From Apricaphanius iberus (taxonomy: Eukaryota; Chordata; Actinopteri; Cyprinodontiformes; Aphaniidae): a stretch of 64,000 bases of DNA. Positions within the stretch are counted from its first letter, which is position 1. Each line of letters starts with the position of its first letter. Below, in pieces: positions 11,211 through 21,326 of the stretch. The DNA is taken from positions 3,658,001 through 3,722,000 of the forward strand of contig JAPXFQ010000804.1 in NCBI GenBank assembly GCA_028564705.1, read 5' to 3'. The translations under genes were made by a program, and so were the position numbers. The notes beneath the pieces are model-generated. The model was not told the DNA's origin and made no database searches. It worked only from the letters and a program-made list of their open reading frames with translations.

Positions 11211-12971
11211 AGCCACCCACAGCAGAAATTATAATAGATAGATAGTGGAAGAAGCAGGGATGGTTACATCGTTTCTGTTGGTGCTACAAACTTTTTCAAT
11301 ATTAGCTCTTCAGTGTTAATGCCACTTGTTTGGCAACATCTGCTCATTTAGCCTGAGTTACAAGCACTTCAGCATGACTTAATCACAGCTCCCACCCAGC
11401 GACCCTTCTGGGTTAAACACTTTGCGGTTTGTGATTCTAACATGACAGAATGTTAAAATGTTTGACGGGTGTGGATATTTCTGACTCAGAGCCACTAGGT
11501 ACCTTAAGGGATTATATTGTACTGTTATAATCCTGCTTTTACACAGTGAATCTGCAAATTTGTTTAGTTTCTTTTAATACTTTTTTTTGTATGTGACTTG
11601 GAGAAAAAAACAAAATACAAGAAAGACTAGGCAAAAGCTTAGATAAATTAACACTTGCAGCCAAGGGGATTTGGAGAGGCTCCTGTCTGTTTTTTTTTGT
11701 TTTTGTTCAGCTTGCACATGAAGCTCTTGCTTTTCAGTCTGTGTCCATGCACAGGTCATGCTTTGGTAAGTAGGTTAGAAAATACATCACATATCATGCT
11801 GATAAATCAGGGATAAGAAACTCTCAGCCTCATGGTGTCCTGGGCAGAACCCATCATCTTAATTCACCTGTAAGGATACAGAGTGCTGAAAATGTAGGAC
11901 AGAGAGACAACTTTTGGCCTTAAAACAAGATTCAAGGTAGTTAAACATTTAATCAAGTACTTCATATTTTCTCCCTTTTAAACATGAGCTGTGTATTCAT
12001 TTGGGAATATCAACCTTTTAATCAACCTTTTATTTTTAAATATATATCTCCAAAGTAGGTTTTTCATCTTGATTGACGTTTACAAAAATGTTTTAGTCAA
12101 CTTGACAGAGGGAGAGTTCTTTTTAATGAGCTTTTTTGCCTAATTTGATCCAGTCTTTATCCATTTTATACCACTGGTTGCATCAAGAGGGAGTTTGCTA
12201 ACAGATAAAAAACGGAATATTCTGTTACATGTAGTCAAATTAGTATAAGTACAAAAAAATAAGAATCTTGCATAAGGAATTTAGATCCCCCCACATAAGT
12301 GGACCATAATCCCTAAACCTGTTATTGCTTTCAATATACCCTAAGCCTAGCTTCACTGAATCACTATTACCTGATCCCAAGAAAATGCATATATAAGTAG
12401 AAAATTGCATAACCCTTATGGTTTCTTCAGAGTTTCTTATGGTTATTGCAAACCAGATACCTTAGTTCAGAAATAGTTTACCTAAATACATTCAGCAGGT
12501 TCTAACAAAACTTGTCAGTGTAATATTTGGGCATATGTCAAAAATAACACAAAAACACTTTTTAGTGGATGGTATTGAGGAGAAAAAGCCCCTGGATATG
12601 TTTCAGCAAGCTAGTGATGTAGCACCCGGCCTCTCCTAATGTTATTTTCTTTATACAGTTAAAAGTGAAAGTTTTTATCATCTGGTTCGATAGACGACTA
12701 AAATAAGTTTTTCAACCTATTTATATTTAATTATATTCATAAATATTCTAGATTTCCGTATTTTTGGTTCATTCTTTTTCACTTATATTTGTTTCATGTT
12801 GAGTTAAATACCTGGGAGAAGACCTATAAAGGGCTTATATCATGCAAAATCAATTTTGTGGAGTTTTCAAACATCTGGTAATGCAAAAAAACCCTGCCAG
12901 AGTGTTTTTTGGCTTAATTCACGCATGTCTGAGTATTCTTCCTGAATTCTGTTCTGTGACATATTTTACGT

Positions 12972-13169
12972 CACTATGTTACCACTAGGAAGTGTTAGGT
13001 GCCGCCCCTGCAGACAGAGCAGCATACCAGAATCAGAATCAGAATCGGTTTTATTGCCATTGTTTGAGAACAAAAAAAAAAAAAAAATGGCAATAAAACC
13101 GATTCTGATTCTGGTATGCTGCTCTGTCTGCAGGGGCGGCACCTAACACTTCCTAGTGGTAACATAGTG
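12972..13169. repeat. ~200-bp near-perfect palindrome
   Basis: The left arm 12972-13061 and right arm 13086-13169 are reverse complements over ~84 bp. The only difference seen is one extra 6-bp 'agaatc' unit in the left arm. The 24-bp spacer is an A-rich run (13072-13087 is nearly all A). The arms contain '...cggttttattgccattg', a phrase frequent in teleost interspersed repeats. The arrangement could be two head-to-head copies or a fold-back element. Confidence 0.92.
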
Positions 13170-13191
13170 GTAACATACCACTGGTGGAGTT

Positions 13192-14030
13192 GCAAACACA
13201 CCTGTCCCCTTCTCAAACCTCGTAGCTGCACTGGTTTTAGAAGCTGAAACAACTTTTTTTTGTTGGATTTTTTTCTTTCAAAAATGTCTCTGTGAAAACA
13301 ACCATTTGGCTGCATGGATCACAGGACTTTATTCAACATTCCTAAAGAACAGCAGCTGAATCATTTGCAACAGCAAAGACGTCTGATGGACCGAGAAGTA
13401 AGTAGCAACATACTAATGCTAATGTGTTGCTAATGCTAATGAATGTTAGCCATTTATCAAGCTGCTTATGTGATCTTATAACAGCATTGTGCGGTTAATT
13501 GATCTGTTGCATCTCAGAATGTTCAGAAAATAGTTTGCATCAATGCCCATTGGTTTTTTATATACTGGGCTAGAAAGATTGCTTGCTGGATTCCGCTGTG
13601 TTGTTTGGGCTCTGTCTAAAGCCTGGATGGGCTCCGTTTATACCCTTGTGGATTTAGCAGCTGAAATAACCTTTAATGACTCCTGTTTTTACAAAAAATA
13701 AATAAATACACCAAACCGTCTGAGTCCTTAAAGAAACACAGTGTCGTTGTGGTACTTGGTGCACTTCAAAATCACTGTTGTACTGCTCTTCTGTTTGAAA
13801 TAAGGCTCAGCTGTTTTTCTCAGAGGGGGGGACCCAGGGTGTGGTGCAGTGGCTGCAGGAGGCGGGATTATAGAGAAAGCCATTTTACTTCATGGTCCAA
13901 CATTAACTACAGGGTTCAAGTTAAATTTCAGGACAAATTATTACTATATAACACCCACAGTAACATTTTATCATATATTTGTCCATCCCAGAAGTTGAAA
14001 GTTGTAAAGTAGCATGATATAGTCCATTTA
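13192..14030 (+). repeat. ~0.8-kb dispersed repeat, copy A
   Basis: Collinear with 20543-21326 in the same orientation. Shared landmarks are 'tttggctgcatgga', 'cattcct(a/g)aagaacagcagctg', 'gttagccatttatcaagctgcttatgtgatcttataac', 'gcaggaggcgggattatagagaaa' and an end at 'agcatgatatagtcc'. No coding capacity is recognised. The family is unknown; it is possibly a non-autonomous DNA transposon. Confidence 0.85.
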
Positions 14031-14159
14031 ACTGTTTATTTATTAATCTGCTTTGCATTTTTATCTTGATTCTATCTTATCATTATTTTACACTTATCAT
14101 TGTTCTACGCTTTATATTTTATATGCTTTATACACTTTATATCTTAACTTATTTTAATC

Positions 14160-14575
14160 TTCCTCCCAGTGTTTTCACTCTGGGGGCCCCTTGCATCAGG
14201 AGCAGTGGTCGGCTGTGGCTGCCTCGGTGCCCCCCAGGTAGTGCTTGGGTGGAGGTGGGGGTACCAGCCGTCTCTCCTCTGGGTGCCCTGGGTCTGTGCC
14301 TTGGCTTCTGCTGTTGATCTGCTGCTGCCGATGCAGATGGCTCCCATGATGGCGTTTCCTCATCTGTGCTCAGCCCGCTGTTTTTGTAGCTTTTAAGTGT
14401 GTGTGTGTATGGCTGATGGGTTGGGAGGAGAGTGTAGTTGCCATGATGATTTTATTTTTGGTTTTTGAAGGGGGGGTTGTGGGGTCATTTTAAATCTTTA
14501 AAGCACTTTGAGAAACTGTTTTTGAAAAGCGCTTTATAAATAAAGTTTGATTCAGTTTGATTTAAGCTTTCACCA
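14160..14575 (+). repeat. Retroelement-like tail repeat (sense copy)
   Basis: A GC-richer body is followed by 'aagcactttgagaaactg', 'gaaaagcgctttataaataaag' and a 'tttgattcagtttgattt' end. This layout resembles the 3' tails of fish LINE/SINE elements. Part of it (about 14431-14545) recurs in antisense at 53583-53706. The ORFs read across the body look like by-products of its GC content. Confidence 0.65.
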
Positions 14576-15223
14576 GATACTTTGTTGTTCTGATACAAAC
14601 TGAGCAACTGACTTTTCAGTTCAGTTTCAATTCAACTCAATTTATTTAAATAGTGCCAATTCACAACCGATGTCATCTCAAGACACTTTACAAGAAAGGT
14701 CAGTTAAATACAATTATACAAACATTTCAATCACTTAAGAAGTTTTCTATTTAAGAACTCCCAGCAGATTACCCTGACTGGCAGTGGTGCCCTGTGAAGT
14801 TGTGCATTCTAGAAGTTTAGAAATGAAGGAAACTTCAGCGAAAGCTACAACACAGAAAAGAAAACATAAATCACTTTGAAGATTAAAATACAAGAAAGCA
14901 TTTTAAATAAAACTATAATCAAGGCAATCATTTGTATGAAAATGAAAAACAAGCAAGTAAAAAGCATTAATAAGGATCCGTTACTCATAGACGAGTCTAA
15001 ATAGGTACATTTTACCTTTAGACTTAAAAGATCAGTGTCTCTAAAGCTTTGCATTCTCCTGGTAGTTTGTTCCAGATATGGGGAGCATAAAAACTAAAAG
15101 CTCTTTCTAAATGTTTGGTTCTAGTACTAGGGAGAATCAGTAAACTAGAGCTGGAGGACCCGAGTGATTTGGATGGTTTGTACCATGATAGCAGATTGTT
15201 AATGTACTGTGGTGCTAACCCAT

Positions 15224-16460
15224 TTATAGACTAATAAAAGCACTTTGAAGTCTATTCTCTGAGCTACAAGGAGCCAGTGTAATGACTGTAGAACTGGGGT
15301 GATATGCTCTTTTTTTCTTGGTTCTAGTGAGAACACGAGCAGCAGCGTTCTGGATCAGCTGCAGCTGTCTGGTTGATTTTTTTAGGTAGACCTGTGAAGC
15401 TAATGTTACAGTAATCAAGGTGGCTAAGATATATGCATGGATGAGCTTTTCTAGGTCTCCATGTATCATCAGTCCTTTAATCCTAGAAATGTTCCTCAGG
15501 TGACAGAAAGCTGACCTTGTTATTGCCTTTATGTGACCTTGGAGGTTCAGGTCTGAGTCCATTTTTACACCTAGATTTATGGCCTGGTCGGTTGTTTTTA
15601 GTTGGACCTGTTGGTGGTTATAATCTGGTTTAATCGGAGCATGTAGACGCTAAATAGGAGGGGCCCTAGGATGGAGCCCTGGGAGACTCTGCATATGATT
15701 TCTGTGTTTGTGATGAGAATTGGCTAAATGATAGATCGAAGTTCCTGTTCTTAAGGTAGGATTTGACCAATCGAGTGCCGTACCAGAGAGTCTGACCCAG
15801 CTCTCTAGACGTTCCAGTAATATATCATGATCAATGGTGTACTGTGGTTTTACCATGGTCAGTGTTTATACAGATGTCATTGAAGGCTTTGATGAGGGTA
15901 GTCTCGGTGCTGTGGTGCCTACAAAAACCAGACTGATAAATATCAAAGGGATTTTTCATTGTTAGAAAGTTGTTTACCTGCTGAAAAACAGCTTTTTCAA
16001 TAATTTTTTCAGATAAATGGGAGATTAGGGATTGATCTGTAGTTTTGTATTAACGTGCTGACTAGGTTCTCCTTTTTTAGTATTGGTTTGATAACTACTG
16101 TTTTTAGAGCTAGTGGGAAAACCCCTGGTAGAAGGGATGAGTAAACTATTTTGATCAGATCCGTCCTCATGGCTGGGAGGACCTTTTTTAGAAAACCTGT
16201 GGGTAAGATATCCAAGCAGCAGGTGGCAGAGCCACAATAATTTCTTCAAAGCTTGATTCATTTATTGTTTGGAAATGAGTCATTTTATCTGCATGGGTGT
16301 TAATTGGGCTCATAGTTGGTATTGGGGTTAAAGCTGATGTACTAATTGACTTTCTGATGTTCAAGATCTTTTCAGTTAAGAAGCTAGCAAATTCATTACA
16401 AGCCCTGGTGGAGCTTAGTTCAGGGGGTACTGTCACTGGAGGAGTATTTAGTTTTTCCAC
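15224..16460 (-). pseudogene. L2 LINE reverse transcriptase remnant lacking the catalytic Asp-Asp segment
   Basis: Minus-strand fragments run in order. At 16460-16188 is an acidic linker with 'FASFLTEKI'; at 16215-16009 'LLPGVFPLALKTVVIKPIL'; at 15856-15650 'IDHDILLERLESWVRLSG'; at 15562-15224 'MDSDLNLQGHIK', 'NISRIKGLM' and 'RQLQLIQNAAARVLT'. Between the third and fourth, 'LLFSVYMLRL' is followed within about 20 residues by 'QLKTTDQAINLGV'. In intact relatives the catalytic Asp-Asp box sits between those two motifs. It is missing here, so an internal deletion removed the active site, on top of several stops and frameshifts. Confidence 0.82.
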
Positions 16461-16880
16461 TGTAGCAAATAATGTCCTAGCATTATTGTTTTATCTGTGA
16501 ATAACATAAGAAAATAATGATTCCCTTGCACCCTTTAAGGTTACTTGATACTTGATCAGTCTCTCTTTATATATCTCATAATGAACCTGGATTCGAGTTT
16601 TCCGCCATTTTCTCTCGGCGTGCCTGCCTGCCTTTTTTCATTACATATAAGTGGATCGCTTCTACACGGAGACTTCTTTTTACAAGAGACAGTTTTAACC
16701 TTAAATGCTGCAACTGTATCCATTATGTCTGAGATTTTGGATAGAAATTAATCTGTCAGTTTGTTTACTGAATGTGTGTTGGTCGATTGGTTGGAGTGTA
16801 CATCAGTTTAAAGTTTTCAGCTGAGTTTTCTTTAAGGAAGCGTTTTTTAACAGTGGTCTTACTCTGATTAGATATGTTGG

Positions 16881-17656
16881 CTAAGATGGTGCTTTCAAAT
16901 GAGATGCAGAAATGGTCATATCCGTTACAGCAATATTAGAGATATTTAAGTCTTTGCTAATAAGTAGGTCCAGAGTGTGTCCTCGGTTGTGCGTTGGCTC
17001 ATTAATGTGTTGGGTTAGGTCAAAGTTAAAGAGGGCATCATTTAGTACTTTAGTTCCGCTATCTTGCGGCTTGTCAGTTTGGATGTTGAAATCTCCCATA
17101 ACTGCTATCTCGTCATAGCCTAGAAATATTGTAGAGCAAAGGTCATTGAAGTCGTTACAAAAGTTTGTGTTAGGTTTTGGTGGTCTATATATGTTTAGAA
17201 ATAGGAGTTTTGTTTTGTTTATTTGTTTCAGTAGCTAAATATTCAAAGGTGCTGAACTCACCTAGCGATACCTTTTTGAAGTTTAGTGATAGGTGAAAGA
17301 TTGCAGTAAGTCCACCACATTTTTTGTTTTTCCCAGTCTCACTAATGATGTGATAATCTGGTGGGTAAATCTCTATTAGTACAGTTTTTTCTGTATTTCC
17401 ATCTAGCCAAGAGAAATACAGCATGTATGTCATGTGTAATTATATAATCATTGATTAGGAGAGACTTCCCTGATAGAGATCTAATATTTAGTGCAGCTGC
17501 TTTAATATTTCTTTCAGTGATTGGGAGATTATTTTTGCAGGGTATTATATTCAGATTCTGCACTGTTCGGTTATATGTACTTTTAGTGTTTAAGGATCGA
17601 TTGCTTATAATAATTGGTATTTTGCTTTCAAAATGTGAATGAGAGTGACCGGACAA
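16881..17656 (-). pseudogene. L2 LINE endonuclease remnant
   Basis: Two minus-strand fragments make up the apurinic-type endonuclease of the LINE. The first (17656-17342) holds 'AALNIRSLSGKSLLINDYI', the usual N-terminal strand of the fold. The second (17099-16881) holds 'MGDFNIQTDKPQDSGTKVL' and 'HTLDLLISKDLNISNI', the active-site 'GDFN' region and the following 'HTLDL' strand. Frame changes separate the pieces. Intact enzymes of this family nick target DNA for reverse transcription; this one is non-functional. Confidence 0.8.
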
Positions 17657-17962
17657 GTTTTGGTAGGAATGATGCAGTTTGGTAACGGTGTCCGGTCGAC
17701 ATCAGTTATCAGACACGGTTAGGTGAAGTGGAGAGCCATATTGTTTATAATTAGTAGGGGGGTGTGGTCCCACTTTCGGTGTCAGACGAATCCCTCTGTT
17801 TATTTGGGTTTGAAGAGCTTCGGGGAACGACTTAAATGGCTAGACGATAATTGATGACGATGATGAGAATGAAGGTATGTAGGCATTAGCTGGCGAGTTT
17901 GTGCACAGAGTTGAATCTGCATCAGCTGTAGTATTATCACCACAAAAAGACCTAAAGAGATA

Positions 17963-18313
17963 GTGAAGCACTTTATTCACTTTTGGATAAGCATTCATAC
18001 ACGACCACATAAATTATTCAGCAACAATGGAGGTGAATTCAGTAATGAAGAAATCAGAGATAAGTCTGAAGATTTCAACTTTAAGGTTAAAAACACTGCA
18101 GGATGCAGTCCATGGAGCAATTGTCTCCTCGAAAGACACAATCAAATCCTAACTGAAATGTTACTTAAAGTAAAGAGAGACAACAAATGCGAATGGAAAA
18201 TGGCTCTGGACTGGGCTCTGATGGCAGAGAACTACATGCACAATGTACACAACTACAGCACCTATCAACTTGGTTTTGGACAACTCCTGAACCTGAAAAG
18301 TAGAAGAAACTGA
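17963..18313 (+). pseudogene. copia integrase core remnant
   Basis: The motif 'KLFSNNGGEFSNEE' corresponds to the copia integrase 'DNGGEF' box, but the catalytic Asp is replaced by Asn (codon aac). Downstream, 'CSPWSNCLLERHNQILTEM' contains the third catalytic residue (Glu of 'LLERHN'), then 'YSTYQLGFGQLLN' matches the end of the core. The frame stops at 18311-18313 and is picked up in other frames downstream. Intact relatives insert cDNA; this copy has lost a key residue. Confidence 0.82.
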
Positions 18314-18939
18314 AAGAGAAATTCCAGAGCCTGAAAGAGAAAATCCACATAAGTCAAATGAAAATCTTTTAAAAACACCAGCAGTGGTAATTTATGAGGA
18401 ACACAACCACTTAAAAAGTCAACACAAGAAGAAAATATCAACAAGCGACAAACCACATGATGCTGCAGAAAACAGCAGTGACTCCTGTGATTCAGTACAA
18501 CCTGGAGAGAATGATCTCCCACTGACACATTCAAAAACATTCGGTGAAAGACTGAAACTGAAAGCTTGACAAGTTATCAAATACACAGACAAGGAAACTG
18601 GTAAAAAAAACACACTGGAAAAATTACGAGCCGAGCAGGAAAGGCCAGTCGAAAACACAAAAACTGGTAAAACTTGGAGTACAGTGAGACAGAAGAAATT
18701 GCTGGATCCACAGGTTCAGTTGATATGGGACAAGTCAAGGATCTCGAAGTCGTTGAAAATGTAAAGTCATACACTGACAGAGATGAAATATTGGGGGTGA
18801 ATGAGGATATTTTCTCACATGCCAAACAAGCTGAACTTGACAACTGGAAAAGAAACAATGTAGTTGAAGAACAGAAAGATCAGTCAGAAATGCTTATCAA
18901 CGAGGTGGGTCTGCACAATGAAGCAGACACAGGTGGCTA

Positions 18940-19523
18940 TTGAAACCAAAGCTAGACTGGTGGCAAGAGGCTTTGAAGAAAAAAAAAACGTCCTAAAGAC
19001 TCACCCACTTGTTCTTATGAATCTCTGAAGATGGCCATATCCGTCATATGTCAAAATAAATGGAAAATGAACTCTATGGATATCAAAGCAGCATTTTTGC
19101 AAGGTAAAGAATTAACCAGAGATGTAGCCATCTGTCCACCTCAAGAGGCAAAGAGCAAAGACATTGTATAGAAGTTAAATAAATGTGTCCATGATTTGGC
19201 AGATGCTTCCTTCTTCTGGTACCCTGACAAAGCTTGGGGACACTGTGTCAAAAGTTGATCCAGCTGTGTTATATTGGCTAAATGATTTCTATAAGGTGAC
19301 AGAACAGACCCAACATTAAGTCGTGACATATTCATCTTGGCATCTAGTACAAAACATGCTACAATCGAAACACTACACTGTAAAAGATAAACTGATCATT
19401 AAACTTAAATATGAGAAACTTACACTTAGGTTTCAACACTTGGGTAGCAACAAATTCCACAAGTTAATGGCGCTTTTTGATTCCTCAATGGGAAACCTCT
19501 CAGACGGAGGAACACAAGGTTGA
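18940..19523 (+). pseudogene. copia reverse transcriptase / RNase H remnant
   Basis: Broken by stops, the translation shows 'TCSYESLKMAISVICQNKW', then 'MDIKAAFLQGKELTRDVAI' (RT motif A, with its Asp codon at 19079), then 'KLNKCVHDLADASFFWYPD'. The central catalytic motif of RT is not visible. At 19323-19523 a separate frame gives 'LGSNKFHKLMALFDSSMGNL' and 'SDGGTQG', the start of copia RNase H. The distance between RT and RNase H is shorter than in intact elements, which implies an internal deletion. Confidence 0.75.
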
Positions 19524-19560
19524 CATTTTATTAAACGTTAGGTTTGACAATAGAAGTGCC

Positions 19561-20542
19561 AGCAAAAGATATTTGTAAAAACTAATCGAATACAATTGCT
19601 GTAGAGATCAAAGAAATATATCTCATAAGGACTCAGTTTTCACCTCTGGTTTCTCTTGCTACAGTTACTCTCCCCTCCCTTTACAGTGTTCCCGGTTCCT
19701 GATCATCGTCATCATCATTTCTGTTAGGGTAAAAAACCTAAAAAAAAACAATCACACACACAGCGGTCAGAGAGAAATTGAAGTTAAATGAGCTCTGCAG
19801 AGGGAGATAAAATTAAGTTTTGCAGTGGGAGACCAAGAGAATAACTGTGGTTGACCGTGTGTCTGTTCTCCTCTCAGCTCTGTCAGTCTCACAGCTCTGT
19901 CTCCTGATCACATAGCTCTGTCTCCTGGTCTCAAAGGCTCATCCACCTGCAGTCTCCTTTTATTCAGTCAAACTTCATTAGCATCTTAAACGAACAGGGT
20001 ATCAGAAAATGTTTTTTGTTTTTATTGTTTGGACTGATTGGTCCGGTAATATGATATCCCTCTCATTGCTACGCAGCTGAAGCGGTAGCCACTGTTTGGT
20101 CTGGAGTTGTTTGTTTGTCTCAGAGTAAGCTATAGTTTAAGTTTTAAATAAGCAGCACACTGCAGTTAACTGCAAGCAACTTAAAATGAAAAAGAAATCA
20201 CTATAAGTCGCGAATTATATAACTCTTGAACAATGTGGGGATCTTGGCTGTATATAGACTACTGAATCCAAGCATTTCACCATGTTGCCTGAGTGGTTAG
20301 TGTTAGTGACTCCCGTTTGGTAGGTCTGGTTTTGTGTCCTGCTACTGGTTAAGTCTTTTTCACAGTGTAAGTGGTGTTGTGACTGCATTTTGCTGGAGCT
20401 TTTGTTAAACTAAACCCGCCTACGTCCTTGCCCACTACAGTTCTTTTGAGATAGTAATAGAAACACAACCTACCCGTTCAAGACCGTACTGACCCGTTCC
20501 ATACTGTACTGTATTGGCCTTAGTGGAAATGGGGCACTAGAG
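19561..20542. other. Unassigned repeat-nest DNA
   Basis: No gene is seen. The stretch before 20540, with 'ccgtactgacccgttccatactg' and 'ggccttagtggaaatggggca', resembles interspersed fish repeats but is not assigned to a family. Confidence 0.5.
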
Positions 20543-21326
20543 TACCAAACACACCCTCCTCCTTCTCAAAGCTGCTTTTTTTTTGTTGGAATTTTACTTT
20601 CTCTATAAAACGCCTGTTTGGCTGCATGGATTACAGGATTTGATTCAACATTCCTGAAGAACAGCAGCTGGATCAAAGAACAAAGATGCCTGATGGACAG
20701 AGAAGTAAGTAGCGAAATGCTAATGCTAATGCGTGTTAGCCATTTATCAAGCTGCTTATGTGATCTTATAACGGCATTTTGTGGTTAATTAATTTATCTG
20801 TAGCATCTCAGAATGTTCAGTAAACAGGTGCAAACAACATCCACTGCTTTTTTTAAATACTGGGCTGGAAAGATTTGCTTACTGGACTCAGCTCTATTGT
20901 TTTGGTTCTGTCTAAAGCCTGGAGATTTTGCAACTGAAGTAAGCTTTATTGACTCAGTTTTTTACAAAAAAAAAAAATAACTAAACTAAGCGTCTAAACC
21001 CTTAATATAACAAACTTTCATTGTGGTATTTTGTGCTTTTCAAATTCACTGTCAGAAAGCTATTTGAGATAAAGCTCAGCCCTGTTTTTCTCAGTCTGAG
21101 CTGCTGCGGCTCTGAATGGGAGAGAAGCGGAGCTGGGGAGGGGGGATGCAGGAGGCGGGATTATAGAGAAATGAGCCATTTTACTTGTGATCCAACAGTA
21201 ACTACAGGACACAAGTTAAATGTTAGGACAAATTCATACTGTATAACACCAACGGTAACATTTTATCATATATATGTTTATCCCAGAAGTAGCAAGCTGT
21301 AAAATAGCATGATATAGTCCCTTTAA
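20543..21326 (+). repeat. ~0.8-kb dispersed repeat, copy B
   Basis: Second copy of the 13192-14030 repeat in direct orientation, ending 'agcatgatatagtcccttt'. The two copies bracket the LINE and copia remnants. Differences are spread evenly (substitutions and short indels), so they look like separate insertions of one family. Confidence 0.85.

Larger units (their letters stand above)
5710..12970. other. Gene-poor intergenic DNA
   Basis: No ORF with a recognisable domain and no convincing spliced gene was found on either strand. Small items inside are a ZNF143-like site near 8644 in a locally GC-richer patch (8450-8660), a 16-bp exact tandem duplication at 10133-10164, and a pyrimidine-rich stretch at 10730-11210 resembling fish interspersed repeats. 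Confidence 0.6.
14610..17700 (-). mobile_element. L2-type LINE, antisense, decayed and internally deleted
   Basis: On the minus strand, pieces of one non-LTR retrotransposon appear in the right order. The N-terminal endonuclease lies near 17656-16881, RT fragments run from 16460 to 15650, the RT C-terminus is at 15562-15224, and the 3' UTR ends near 14610 in (ATTGA)-like repeats. The phrases 'ISRIKGLM', 'LIQNAAARVLT' and 'IDHDILLERLESWV' are typical of the L2 clade in fish. Every domain is broken by stops and frame changes, so the copy is dead. The 5' boundary is unsure; the LINE meets copia sequence somewhere before 17950. Confidence 0.85.
17945..19560 (+). mobile_element. Ty1/copia retrotransposon remnant
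   Basis: Fragments appear in copia pol order (integrase, then RT, then RNase H). They are integrase core (17945-18313), a linker with many Lys/Glu (18384-18943), RT pieces (about 18940-19200) and an RNase H start (19323-19523). Integrase before RT distinguishes copia from Gypsy. No LTRs were recognised at either side. It lies next to the antisense LINE, so one probably inserted into or beside the other. Confidence 0.85.

Noticed and set aside
13749..14396. Plus and minus frames of 67-87 codons
   Set aside because: They lie in the 0.8-kb repeat and in the GC-rich body of the retroelement-like tail; no domain, and the same region is decayed in the other repeat copy.
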